From Methanococcus aeolicus Nankai-3 (GTDB taxonomy: Archaea > AGJL01 > Methanococci > Methanococcales > Methanococcaceae), in contig NC_009635.1 in assembly GCF_000017185.1 (NCBI RefSeq), positions 498,563-562,562 on the forward strand: DNA of 64,000 bases, given 5' to 3'. Of this stretch, positions 43,701 through 51,744 are shown in pieces; the stretch's first letter is position 1, and each line of letters opens with the position of its first letter. A program made the translations under genes and the position numbers. The notes under the pieces are model-generated. The model was given only the letters and a program-made list of their open reading frames with translations. It was not told where the DNA came from and searched no databases.

Positions 43701-45218
43701 TTATTCATTTTTTCTTACAAATCCCCTATATATTAGATAAATAACCCCAATACAGAATAAAACCCCAATTCCTATTATTATATAGTTAATGAATCCTCCA
43801 TTGCTTCCATAATTTTCATTATTACTTATTTGCCCATTTTCAGATATTGAAATATTTTTCTCCATTTTAATTAAATTATTATCTTCATCCCTATATGTAA
43901 TTATAATCGGAACCCCACTTACATTTTCATTAATTTGGCAGTGTAATTCAAAACTTCCATAATCATCAGCATTTAGTGTTCCTACGAAGTAGTTTTCATA
44001 AGGTCTTACAGGAATAATATCATCTGTTCTTTTAATGCTGACCAGTACACTTTTTGCTTTGGTAGTTCCTATGTTGGATAAATCCCCTGTAATAGTTTTT
44101 TCATTCATTCCCCCTACATTTACGCCCGTTAAAACTAATTGCACTTTTCCAATAACATTTATGGAAATATTTTTGTTTATCTCATTTCCATCAAAAATTA
44201 TTTTTATTGGAATTTCTTTAATGCCTATTTCGTTTATTTTTGTTTTAAAGGAAATATTTTCTTTTTCTCCGTGTTTGATAAATAAACTTTTTTGATTATT
44301 GCCCAAATAATATTTTCCAATTGTAATGATAAAATTAGCATCTTTATAGTTGTTCTTTATTGATAATGTAAAGTTATTTACCTCCCCCACAGGATAGTTG
44401 TATTTATTTACTTCCAATTCAACAACATTCTTTGGAATAACTTTAAATATTAAATTTCCAGTCTCTTCAACAATTTTTTGGTTTTTGTAATTATATGTGA
44501 TTGTATTGGAATCCCCTTGTTCTGTCTCTGTTTTATCGGTTAGTTGTAAATCATCATAAGGATTGCTGTGGGTTAATTTATAGGGTAGTTTTACAATACT
44601 ATCTCCACTTGCATAAATTTTAACATCCATTAGTCTTGTTTCACCAGGTTTTATATGGTCAATATATCCCTCTGATAAAGCATATATATGGTTGTCATCG
44701 TTGTTAAATTGCATTTTTATGTTTTGTGCTGTTCCTGTCCCTTTATTTGTTATTTTTAGGTAAATTTTATTTACTCCTTCGTTTATCGTTGGTGGGTTTT
44801 CGATTGTGATTGTTGGAGCTCCCCTAACTGGAATAGTAAATATCCTATTTTCTGAATATTGTTTATTATCCTCTGTGTAGTTGCAGTATGCCACAATTTT
44901 ATAATCCTTTGATGGTGCATCATCTTTAATTTTTATTATAAAATGCCCCACTCCTTTTTCAGATGGAAATAATTGTCCTTCACTGTCTTTTCCTTTGATT
45001 ATTTGTATATAATCTTTACTTTCTCCATAGGGATAAATACCTATTATAGTGTTGTTTATCTCTTTTTCTGGTGTAATTACAACCCACAAATCATAGGTTT
45101 TTGACGGCTCTAAATATTGATTTTTATAGTCAATGCTTGTAAATTCCACCGCATTTAATGTATTTAAAATTAAAAATAAAGATAAAATGGATAAAAAAAT
45201 AAAAAAAGATTTTTTCAT
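43701..45218 (-). CDS. Secreted membrane-anchored protein with repeated beta-sandwich domains
   Basis: A 505-residue protein. Residues 1-23 form a signal peptide (KKSFFIFLSILSLFLILNTLNAVE). The ectodomain has repeats such as ITIENPPTINEGVNKIYLKITNKGTGTAQNIKMQF and LVLTGVNVGGMNEKTITGDLSNIGTTKAKSVLVSI, as in COG1361/CARDB-like S-layer proteins. A transmembrane segment near the C-terminus (FINYIIIGIGVLFCIGVIYLIY) ends in RGFVRKNE. It precedes the exporter ATPase by 11 bp, so it is likely the extracellular part of the exporter, like accessory proteins of bacteriocin transporters. Confidence 0.8.
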   Translation of the reverse strand: MKKSFFIFLSILSLFLILNTLNAVEFTSIDYKNQYLEPSKTYDLWVVITPEKEINNTIIGIYPYGESKDYIQIIKGKDSEGQLFPSEKGVGHFIIKIKDDAPSKDYKIVAYCNYTEDNKQYSENRIFTIPVRGAPTITIENPPTINEGVNKIYLKITNKGTGTAQNIKMQFNNDDNHIYALSEGYIDHIKPGETRLMDVKIYASGDSIVKLPYKLTHSNPYDDLQLTDKTETEQGDSNTITYNYKNQKIVEETGNLIFKVIPKNVVELEVNKYNYPVGEVNNFTLSIKNNYKDANFIITIGKYYLGNNQKSLFIKHGEKENISFKTKINEIGIKEIPIKIIFDGNEINKNISINVIGKVQLVLTGVNVGGMNEKTITGDLSNIGTTKAKSVLVSIKRTDDIIPVRPYENYFVGTLNADDYGSFELHCQINENVSGVPIIITYRDEDNNLIKMEKNISISENGQISNNENYGSNGGFINYIIIGIGVLFCIGVIYLIYRGFVRKNE

Positions 45219-45227
45219 TATTTCACC

Positions 45228-45881
45228 TTATAAGAATTTAGCCACACTGTATAGCTGGTATGCCCCAAATAATACTGTTGGAATTAATGCAACTATAAAT
45301 GCTTTCTTTAACTCCAAATTCCTTGCATATTTTATTCCATAAGTCCATAAGCTCAAATTCCACAAACTAACTGCAATACCTACTAAAAGATTTGTATATA
45401 TCATTGTTTTTGGAAGTATTGAAGACATCACCTGTTTTACAACTGCTGGATTTTGGAGCTGTGCTACTGTTAATGTTGTAATATGAGCACTTGAAAGAAA
45501 ATAATAACCAATTGGTATGGTAATACATAGAGCAATTAAGTTTGCTATGAATCCATAGCCCGTAAATTCGAATGTTCTTTTAAATGAGCCCACTCCTTTG
45601 AATGCCATTGAAATTATATGCATAACTGCGGCTATTAATAACCATGATATAAATCCTCCTACTAGCGAAGATACTGCGGTAATTATTATCATCATTGACA
45701 TCATACCTTGCATATCTGATGGAAATATTTTAAACATTATTGATGTTGTATAGTAAGAATATGCCGACATTAACACTGAGAATATAAGAACTATGAGAAA
45801 AGGTGTTTTGAGAGATACTTCTTTATTTAATAGATATTTGAAAAAATCGTTTGGATTTAAGATTAGTTCTTTTAGGTTCAT
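45228..45881 (-). CDS. Yip1-family membrane protein, copy 1
   Basis: A 217-residue protein with five predicted helices: FLIVLIFSVLMSAYSYYT, MMIIITAVSSLVGGFISWLLIAAVMHII, KRTFEFTGYGFIANLIALCITIPIGYYFL, NLLVGIAVSLWNLSLWTYGIKYA and AFIVALIPTVLFGAYQLYSV. The N-terminus LKELILNPNDFFKYLL is typical of Yip1-domain proteins. A paralog is at 49310-49957. It is 9 bp upstream of the CARDB-like gene and follows a SpoIIM gene, so it is part of the island. Confidence 0.8.
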   Translation of the reverse strand: MNLKELILNPNDFFKYLLNKEVSLKTPFLIVLIFSVLMSAYSYYTTSIMFKIFPSDMQGMMSMMIIITAVSSLVGGFISWLLIAAVMHIISMAFKGVGSFKRTFEFTGYGFIANLIALCITIPIGYYFLSSAHITTLTVAQLQNPAVVKQVMSSILPKTMIYTNLLVGIAVSLWNLSLWTYGIKYARNLELKKAFIVALIPTVLFGAYQLYSVAKFL

Positions 45882-45950
45882 TTTCTCCCCTCTTTATTTT
45901 TTTAATAATTAATTGGTATTTAGTTATATTTAAATATTATGTTAATATAA

Positions 45951-46496
45951 TTATGTTAATAAATAATTTGCTATTTCTGGAGTAATATAAACCTCTACGA
46001 AAGCTGCTATAATTATTAATACTATTGAAATTAGTGCCAATTTTAAGAATTCTTTTATATCTTCTTCTGTTATTGGTTTTTCTTTCTTATCTAAGAGATA
46101 AAGAGTTATTTCATAAGGAATTTTAAAGCCAACTGCTCCTGCAATAATAAACCCTAAAAATTCAAAAATTGCATGAGGTATAACATAAGCAACAATATCG
46201 ATTAGTTTTACATTTGAAAGTAATATTGGAATTGATAATCCATTAAAGAATAATATATAAAATGTTGATAATCCAAATGTTAACGAGCCTAATAAAAGCA
46301 TTAAATATACTTTTAAGTTATTTTTTAATATTAAGATAAATTCTTCCAAATTTGATATTTTCTGATGTTTTAGAAGATTATTATTTTCTAAATTTGAATT
46401 GGTTGGTTGTTGATTGATATATATTCCACATAATACGCCTATTATTATACATGATAGAGACATAAATATACAAAATTTGTTTTTAATTGTTCTCAT
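45951..46496 (-). CDS. SpoIIM/DUF95 membrane protein, copy A
   Basis: A protein of about 181 residues; the start at ATG 46496 (MRTIKNK) follows TTGAGGCACA. Helices: FMSLSCIIIGVLCGIYI, NNLKVYLMLLLGSLTFGLSTFYILFFNGLSI, IVAYVIPHAIFEFLGFIIAGAVGFKIPYEI, and ALISIVLIIIAAFVEVYITPEIANYLL. PHAIFE is the family signature motif. DUF95 proteins are conserved in circular-bacteriocin clusters, where they are needed for maturation or export. Three more copies lie in this window. Confidence 0.85.
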   Translation of the reverse strand: MRTIKNKFCIFMSLSCIIIGVLCGIYINQQPTNSNLENNNLLKHQKISNLEEFILILKNNLKVYLMLLLGSLTFGLSTFYILFFNGLSIPILLSNVKLIDIVAYVIPHAIFEFLGFIIAGAVGFKIPYEITLYLLDKKEKPITEEDIKEFLKLALISIVLIIIAAFVEVYITPEIANYLLT

Positions 46497-46533
46497 ATTG
46501 TGCCTCAACAAAAATTACTATTTGATACTACTC

Positions 46534-46956
46534 CTACATATAAAATACATATAAAATAATTGCTACAACCGTTAATAAACTAGTAATAAAAATTATCCCT
46601 AAATTTTTTTTAAATTGAATCCTACTTGGAGTTTCTTCATTTGAACTATTTTCTCCAACCTTAGATAAAGTATTACATAACATCATAATCATTAAATTCA
46701 TCATTAAAATCAGTGCGGATATACCCAGTATTCCATTTGCTCCAATTGGGTCACTTTCAGAAATCATCCAACTAAGAATCCCCAATGCTATACACATCAT
46801 TATAGTTATGCTCGAAAACATAAATATGCGACTTATAATAAAATGAAATGGCATGTTAATCCATTTTTTTTGTATATAATAAAATACGCATAACACGATA
46901 CTAACAGCAATAAATGTTATTATTACTGTTGTATTAGGGTAATTCATTAAATCCAT
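46534..46956 (-). CDS. Small four-helix membrane protein, copy A
   Basis: About 140 residues with four hydrophobic helices (VIITFIAVSIVLCVFYYIQKK, IISRIFMFSSITIMMCIALGIL, GANGILGISALILMMNLMIMM, IIFITSLLTVVAIILYVFYM). ATG 46956 follows GGTGATATA. It stands between the secreted-peptide gene (38 bp or so upstream) and SpoIIM, the place of a candidate immunity protein. It is similar in layout but not obviously in sequence to 48121 and 50546. Function unproven. Confidence 0.62.
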   Translation of the reverse strand: MDLMNYPNTTVIITFIAVSIVLCVFYYIQKKWINMPFHFIISRIFMFSSITIMMCIALGILSWMISESDPIGANGILGISALILMMNLMIMMLCNTLSKVGENSSNEETPSRIQFKKNLGIIFITSLLTVVAIILYVFYM

Positions 46957-47007
46957 TATATCACCATTATACAAAATAAAAAAATAAAAAACTATTAAAA
47001 TGGGTGA

Positions 47008-47328
47008 TTATTTCATTAAAACATACGCACTTACCGTACTTGATACGCCAGCAGCAAATACTACTGCACCAATGCCTGATGCAATAGAAGGGATAGCAAA
47101 TATCGATATCACTGACCCTGCAAAAGCCATATCTTGTAATTTTCCCATAAGTCTGTCATACTCGTTTTTGGTTATTTTTCCCTCATCATACAATTTTTGA
47201 GTATATGCTCCAATTTTTCCATCTGATAACTTGCTAATTTCAGACACTGCAGCAGGTGTAGCAAACACAGCTCCCACCATACAAACCATAGCAATAGCAG
47301 CGAAACCTTTAAGTAAGTTTAACTTCAT
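47008..47328 (-). CDS. Secreted peptide precursor 1 (candidate bacteriocin-like)
   Basis: A 106-residue protein. Residues 1 to about 24 (KLNLLKGFAAIAMVC plus GAVFA) form a signal peptide with a likely cut after AVFA. The mature part of about 80 residues is charged at first (KLYDEGKITKNEYDRLMGKL) and then strongly hydrophobic (AFAGSVISIFAIPSIASG then IGAVVFAAGVSSTVSAYVL). The N-terminal 25 residues are nearly identical to those of two other precursors at 48617 and 51066 while the mature parts differ. The hydrophobic helical core recalls circular bacteriocins such as AS-48; this is inference. Confidence 0.75.
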   Translation of the reverse strand: MKLNLLKGFAAIAMVCMVGAVFATPAAVSEISKLSDGKIGAYTQKLYDEGKITKNEYDRLMGKLQDMAFAGSVISIFAIPSIASGIGAVVFAAGVSSTVSAYVLMK

Positions 47329-47576
47329 AGCTTATTCACCTCCTTTATGGTGGTTAAGTGTTCATTCGGTTGGCTCCGAACATCTGGCACATGTTCATCA
47401 TCGCCAACCTTTTTTCATTTTTCCTTAATGTTTTTAAATAGTGTTTTAATATTTTCTTTAATACCCATATAATTTTTCATTTTTTTCATAACAATAATTA
47501 ATGAAAACTACTATATATATATATATAACGATTTGAATTAAATAGTAAAGTATTTATACGGCAATAGGTTTCCTAA
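47329..47576 (-). promoter_or_regulatory. Conserved promoter and structured 5' leader, copy 1
   Basis: About 250 bp upstream of peptide gene 1, nearly repeated at 48917 and 51450. Read on the minus strand: a TATAAATA box near 47553-47560, a second run of TATATATA near 47516-47528, then a leader ending in GGAGGTGAATAAGC before the ATG. The leader holds a hairpin GGTTGGC ... GAACA ... TGTTC ... GCCAACC (about 47374-47414) some 40-80 nt before the start. This could control translation of the peptide genes. Confidence 0.7.
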
Positions 47577-47580
47577 TTCC

Positions 47581-48108
47581 TTATTTATTTAATAAATAAT
47601 TAGCAATTTTAGGAGTAATATAAACCTCTACGAAAGCTGCTATGATTATTAATACTATTGAAATTAGTGCCAATTTTAGGAATTCTTTTATATCTTCTTC
47701 TGTTATTGGTTTTTCTTTCTTATCTCTTAGATACTGAATAACTTCATACGGGATTTTAAAACCTGCTACTGCTGATATAAGCATTGCTGGAATTTCAAAT
47801 ATACCGTGTGGAATTACTGTTATAATCACAAAAAACCAATTTTTTATTAATGCTAATGCTTTGTATTGAATTGCTAGTGCAAATCCATTATATAATAAAT
47901 TACAAATTACTGGGATTAAAAAAATACCCCCTACTAAATTATAAAACACTATTTTAATATTATTAACTAAAATTCCAAAAAATGAATAGGTCGGTAAAAC
48001 ACTGCATGAATTTATAGATGTACTTTTGAATATATCAAGCGGTATGAATAAACCATAAATAAATCCTATTATGAATAACACGATAGGTAATGTTTTATAT
48101 ATTTTCAT
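47581..48108 (-). CDS. SpoIIM/DUF95 membrane protein, copy B
   Basis: A 175-residue paralog. MKIYKTLPIVLFIIGFIYGLFI is the first helix; VIPHGIFEIPAMLISAVAGFKIPYEVIQYL has the family motif; the C-terminal IKEFLKLALISIVLIIIAAFVEVYITPKIANYLL is almost identical to copy A. Follows the membrane gene at 48121 by 12 bp. The high similarity of its 3' end to those of the other copies suggests recent duplication or gene conversion. Confidence 0.84.
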   Translation of the reverse strand: MKIYKTLPIVLFIIGFIYGLFIPLDIFKSTSINSCSVLPTYSFFGILVNNIKIVFYNLVGGIFLIPVICNLLYNGFALAIQYKALALIKNWFFVIITVIPHGIFEIPAMLISAVAGFKIPYEVIQYLRDKKEKPITEEDIKEFLKLALISIVLIIIAAFVEVYITPKIANYLLNK

Positions 48109-48120
48109 AGTATTCCACTA

Positions 48121-48576
48121 TCAAATTTTTTCAATAAATATATTTAACACACGATATCCCATAGAAAAACAAACTCCTCCTCCATAACTTATTATAAATA
48201 TTAAAATTATACTTTCTGTCTGCGTATATGTCATAGGAAATACAATTAAATATTTAATAACTATTGCTGAAAATATAACAACTAATGGAATTAAAAATAA
48301 AATTATTTTAAAAAACTTTTCTAAATTATTTTTTTCAAATATTACATACTTATCATCTTTATTTACTAAATATTTTGAAGAATAAAGACCAATTAGCATA
48401 CCAATTGCAATGAACATTGTTGAAATATCAAATATATTTTTTAATAAACCCCAGCCATAATTTAACCAGAAATTAAAAACTAGTATGGGAACTATCCATA
48501 ATAATAAACCTTCAATCATTAAAGTTATTCCAACAATAATTGGATTATTTATATATGAGTGTGTAATATCTTTCAT
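48121..48576 (-). CDS. Small four-helix membrane protein, copy B
   Basis: About 151 residues; ATG 48576 follows GGTGATATTT. Four to five hydrophobic helices (VGITLMIEGLLLWIVPILVFNFWL, MFIAIGMLIGLYS, IILFLIPLVVIFSAIVIKYLIVF, IILIFIISYGGGVCF). It is between peptide gene 2 and SpoIIM copy B, the same place as copies A and C. A candidate immunity partner for peptide 2. Not recognised as a named family. Confidence 0.62.
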   Translation of the reverse strand: MKDITHSYINNPIIVGITLMIEGLLLWIVPILVFNFWLNYGWGLLKNIFDISTMFIAIGMLIGLYSSKYLVNKDDKYVIFEKNNLEKFFKIILFLIPLVVIFSAIVIKYLIVFPMTYTQTESIILIFIISYGGGVCFSMGYRVLNIFIEKI

Positions 48577-48616
48577 AAATATCACCAAAAAATAAAATTA
48601 AAATAAAATATGGGTA

Positions 48617-48916
48617 TTATAAAGCAATTCCACCTACTATCATAGGTATTCCAACAATAGCACCTGCTCCTGTGCAGCATGCGGCAGCGCCACCTGTTAT
48701 TAAAGCACCTGAGACTATTATATGTTCTGGAGCTAAAAATGCGTTTACTCCCAATAATGTCTTTCCTGTGGTGGAACCGTGGTATGCTTCATCAGCACTG
48801 TGTGCGAGTTCATATCCAGTATATGCAGAATTAAGGACAGAAGGGGTAGCAAACACAGCTCCTACCATGCAAAGCATAGCCACAGCAGCGAAACCTTTAA
48901 GTAAGTTTAACTTCAT
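48617..48916 (-). CDS. Secreted peptide precursor 2 (candidate bacteriocin-like)
   Basis: A 99-residue protein. The signal peptide (KLNLLKGFAAVAMLC plus GAVFA) matches precursors 1 and 3 almost exactly. The mature part is SVLNSAYTGYELAHSADEAY followed by hydrophobic and Gly-rich helix-forming sequence (HIIVSGALITGGAAACC then TGAGAIVGIPMIVGGIAL), including an adjacent Cys-Cys. The ORF ends directly in the hydrophobic stretch. Downstream membrane and SpoIIM genes complete the cassette. Role as a secreted toxin or bacteriocin is inference from context. Confidence 0.75.
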   Translation of the reverse strand: MKLNLLKGFAAVAMLCMVGAVFATPSVLNSAYTGYELAHSADEAYHGSTTGKTLLGVNAFLAPEHIIVSGALITGGAAACCTGAGAIVGIPMIVGGIAL

Positions 48917-49162
48917 AGTTTGTTCGCCTCCATTATGGTGGTTAAGTGTTCATTCGGTTGGCTCCGAACATTCCCTCAAATGTTCATCATCGCCAACCTT
49001 TTTTCATTTTTCCTTAATGCTTTTAAAGAGTGTTTTAATATTTTCTTTATTATCCCTATAATTTTTCATTTTTTTCATATTATTAATAAATGAAAACTAC
49101 TATATATATATATATAACGATTTGAATTAAATAGAAAAATATTTATACGGCAATAGGTTTCC
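48917..49162 (-). promoter_or_regulatory. Conserved promoter and structured 5' leader, copy 2
   Basis: Almost the same as the regions at 47329 and 51450: TATAAATA box, a long TATATATA run, and the hairpin with GGTTGGC and GCCAACC arms. In this copy the sequence between the arms has a few changes (GAACATTTGAGGGAATGTTC) that keep the inner stem. The GGAGGCGAACAAAC ribosome site precedes the ATG. Confidence 0.7.
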
Positions 49163-49173
49163 TAATGCTCTAT

Positions 49174-49275
49174 CTATTTTAATATTATATTTGCTATTTC
49201 TGGTGTAATATATACTTCTACAAATGCGGCAATGATTATATTATTGATAGGGATGCTAATTTTAGTTAAAAACAT
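49174..49275 (-). pseudogene. SpoIIM C-terminal fragment
   Basis: The minus strand encodes only the last 32 residues or so of a SpoIIM copy (IIIAAFVEVYITPEIANIILK and stop). It sits between Yip1 copy 2 and the leader of peptide gene 2. It is the expected leftover of recombination between SpoIIM gene ends, and shows that the cassettes arose by duplication and loss. Confidence 0.7.
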
Positions 49276-49309
49276 TTAGAAATTTTTTATATTTTTCTCA
49301 TTTGTGGTT

Positions 49310-49957
49310 TTAGCCAAATATAATAGTTAACAACTGCAAACTTATTAATAATAGTAATATCATTATTGTAAGAGATAATGATTTTAAAAATTTTACACAA
49401 TATAGCTGTTTTAACCCCTCTGCCCAAAGTAATGAGCTCCAAATACATGAGATAATATTAATTAAGATTAATACATAATATACTTCATTAGGAATTAATG
49501 CTTCACTTACTGCAAGTAAATATTGCGGATGATTTTGAATAACATGTATTATTTCTGGAGAAATATTATACATACAAGCAAGCCATATAATTAAATAGGC
49601 AATGTTTCCAAATATTATTGGTAAGAATCCATAGCCAACAATTTCTAATGTTTTCTTGAAATTTCCAATTTTTTTAAATAATAGTTTTGCACCAATCCAA
49701 AATATAGAGGTTATTATAAATAATAATAAAAAAGATATACAAACTCCAAAAACAAAAAACATTACAAGCATAGTCAATATAATAATCTTTTCATCATTTT
49801 GAAATATATTCCAAAATCTTAAATATGGTAAAGATGATTGTAAGAATATAGTAAGTCCAAATACTAATGTAATAAATATTGGAATTTTTAGATTATGTTT
49901 ATTTTTTACAGTTTTTTCAAAAAATATTTTGGGAGTTAGTAAAATACTTTTTATCAT
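49310..49957 (-). CDS. Yip1-family membrane protein, copy 2
   Basis: A 215-residue paralog of the protein at 45228, with the same order of helices: IPIFITLVFGLTIFLQSS, IILTMLVMFFVFGVCISFLLLFIITSIFWIG, KKTLEIVGYGFLPIIFGNIAYLII, ILINIISCIWSSLLWAEGLKQL, LSLTIMILLLLISLQLLTII. It follows SpoIIM copy C by 6 bp. Only cassettes A and C carry a Yip1 gene. Confidence 0.8.
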   Translation of the reverse strand: MIKSILLTPKIFFEKTVKNKHNLKIPIFITLVFGLTIFLQSSLPYLRFWNIFQNDEKIIILTMLVMFFVFGVCISFLLLFIITSIFWIGAKLLFKKIGNFKKTLEIVGYGFLPIIFGNIAYLIIWLACMYNISPEIIHVIQNHPQYLLAVSEALIPNEVYYVLILINIISCIWSSLLWAEGLKQLYCVKFLKSLSLTIMILLLLISLQLLTIIFG

Positions 49958-49963
49958 AATTCA

Positions 49964-50530
49964 TCACCTTATTAACTTTAATAAAATATTTGCTATTTTT
50001 GGAGTAATATATACTTCCACATAAGCCGCTATAACAATTAAAAAAATAGATATAAATGCCAATTTTAAGAACTCTTTAATATCTTCCCCTGTTATTGGTT
50101 TTTCTTTTTTATCTAAGAGATAAAGAGTTATTTCGTAAGGAATTTTAAAGCCTGCCGCCCCTGCAATAAACATCGCAGGAATCTCGAAGATTCCATGTGG
50201 AACAATATATAAAAAAGATTGCGTGTCAAAATCAGAAAGGAGTATTGAGTTACATATGCCATTAATAAACAATCCAATAAATGTTGTTATTCCAAAGGAT
50301 AAAAAACCTAAAACAAGAATAAATGTGGATTTGAGATTATTGATAAGTATTGAAATGAAATTATTAAAATTTGAGATATTTCCTCTAACATTATTCTCTT
50401 TTGATAGTGGTTGATCGCTATCATCCAATGAAATATTTATTAATTCCCCAAATACTATCCCTAAAATAAACGAACTGATTGATAGTATAATACAATACTT
50501 GTTTTTGATTATTAAATTTAGAACTTTCAT
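49964..50530 (-). CDS. SpoIIM/DUF95 membrane protein, copy C
   Basis: A protein of about 188 residues (start at ATG 50530; ATG 50542 is an alternative). IILSISSFILGIVFGELI is the first helix, FGITTFIGLFINGICNS the second, and VPHGIFEIPAMFIAGAAGFKIPYEITLYLLDKKEKPITGEDIKEFLKLAFISIFLIVIAAYVEVYITPKIAN carries the motif and the C-terminus shared with copies A and B. Cassette: peptide 3, membrane protein, this gene, Yip1. Confidence 0.84.
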   Translation of the reverse strand: MKVLNLIIKNKYCIILSISSFILGIVFGELINISLDDSDQPLSKENNVRGNISNFNNFISILINNLKSTFILVLGFLSFGITTFIGLFINGICNSILLSDFDTQSFLYIVPHGIFEIPAMFIAGAAGFKIPYEITLYLLDKKEKPITGEDIKEFLKLAFISIFLIVIAAYVEVYITPKIANILLKLIR

Positions 50531-50545
50531 AAATCTTCCCATCGT

Positions 50546-51007
50546 TCATTTGTCCAATACTTTTTTTAATATAATCATCTTAGATAAAGCTAACAGTAAT
50601 GAGAGATATGCCATTAATTCCCACCAGGGAAAATTTGGTTCGAGATTTAGTGTATAATAGATACCCATAATCATAAACACGATACTAGTGCATATTATCG
50701 AATGAATATCCCTTAAATATTCTTCTAAAATCTTCTTTTGAGATTTATCATGGTGAGATATTTTTACAGGTGTAATAAATACGGAGACGATATTATCATC
50801 AACGTGAGATATTTTTATATATGTGATAAATGTAGTGACAATCGTAGCAATCATGATAATTGTATTGAGAATGATGGGTAATATTAAATCTTGAACTATA
50901 TAATAAACTTCAAAAGTTATTGTTAGTAAGCATAATAGGCATAATTCAATGAGTGGGGCATTACAAATAGTTAATAGTATTTTTTTTATTTTTTTGATAA
51001 ATTTCAA
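50546..51007 (-). CDS. Small membrane protein, copy C
   Basis: A 153-residue protein with about four hydrophobic helices (LCLLCLLTITFEVYYIVQDL, NTIIMIATIVTTFITYI, SIICTSIVFMIMGIYYTL, WWELMAYLSLLLALSKMIIL) and a cytoplasmic charged linker that contains a tandem-like repeat (ISHVDDNIVSVFITPVKISHHD). It takes the same place as copies A and B between peptide and SpoIIM. Candidate immunity protein; the differing sequences fit specificity for different peptides, which is inference. Confidence 0.62.
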   Translation of the reverse strand: MKFIKKIKKILLTICNAPLIELCLLCLLTITFEVYYIVQDLILPIILNTIIMIATIVTTFITYIKISHVDDNIVSVFITPVKISHHDKSQKKILEEYLRDIHSIICTSIVFMIMGIYYTLNLEPNFPWWELMAYLSLLLALSKMIILKKVLDK

Positions 51008-51065
51008 AATCCCACCAATTATTAAAATTTAAAAAATATATGAAATTTAATAAAAAATATGAGAA

Positions 51066-51449
51066 TCACCAATAAAGACCACTAGCAATCCTCCTAATAG
51101 AGTATGTAGCAGTAAATGTCCAATAACCAACTCGCAATTTTCCCCCATTACGTACCTCGTCGATGAATCCTGCAAGGTCTTTAGCATCATCTTTGTCAAG
51201 ATATGGGCTTTTAGTTAGTCCGCCAGTAGCATCAGCCATGCTTTTCCACATATTCATGTATTTTTCTAGTTTAGCTTTGTTTTCCGGTGTAACTTCACCA
51301 CTATCATAGGCTGCTTTAGTATATTGAAAATATACATTTTTTGTAACTCCATTTTGGAAATTATTTGAAGTCATAGGTGTAGCAAACACAGCTCCTACCA
51401 CACATAGCATGGCAACAGCAGCGAAACCTTTAAGTAAGTTTAACTTCAT
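51066..51449 (-). CDS. Secreted peptide precursor 3 (candidate bacteriocin-like)
   Basis: A 127-residue protein with the shared signal peptide (KLNLLKGFAAVAMLC plus GAVFA). The mature part of about 103 residues is more hydrophilic than those of peptides 1 and 2: charged middle (YFQYTKAAYDSGEVTPENKAKLEKYMNMW) and an aromatic, basic end (LRVGYWTFTATYSIRRIASGLYW). It therefore may not be a circular bacteriocin; it could be a different secreted effector using the same export cassette. Confidence 0.72.
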   Translation of the reverse strand: MKLNLLKGFAAVAMLCVVGAVFATPMTSNNFQNGVTKNVYFQYTKAAYDSGEVTPENKAKLEKYMNMWKSMADATGGLTKSPYLDKDDAKDLAGFIDEVRNGGKLRVGYWTFTATYSIRRIASGLYW

Positions 51450-51742
51450 AGCCTATTCACCTCCTTTAAGTTTTTAAGGGAGTAAGTTCCAAAGGCTCAG
51501 AACCTATAAATGTTCATCACAGCCAAAGGGTTGGCTCCGAACATCTCGCACATGTTCATCATCGCCGACCTTTTATTTTTCATTTTTCCTAAATACTTTT
51601 AAAGTGTGTTTTAATATTTTTTTTATTACCCCCCATAATTTTTCATTTTTTTCATAACAATAATTAATGAAAACACCTACATATATATATATATAACGAT
51701 TTGAATTAAATAGAAAAATATTTATACGGCAATAAGTTTCCT
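51450..51742 (-). promoter_or_regulatory. Conserved promoter and structured 5' leader, copy 3
   Basis: Third copy of the region before the peptide genes. The TATAAATA and TATATATA runs and the GGTTGGC-type hairpin are kept, but an extra segment of about 40 bp (near 51476-51520, including TTGGCTGTGATGAACATT) is present, which looks like a partial duplication of the hairpin. The ribosome site is GGAGGTGAATAGGC. Confidence 0.68.
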
Positions 51743-51744
51743 AA

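Noticed and set aside
47008-47328. Peptide genes as archaellins or type IV pilins
   Set aside because: No class III signal (charged residues, then G/A before a hydrophobic stretch with E at +5); the signal ends in AVFA typical of signal peptidase I.
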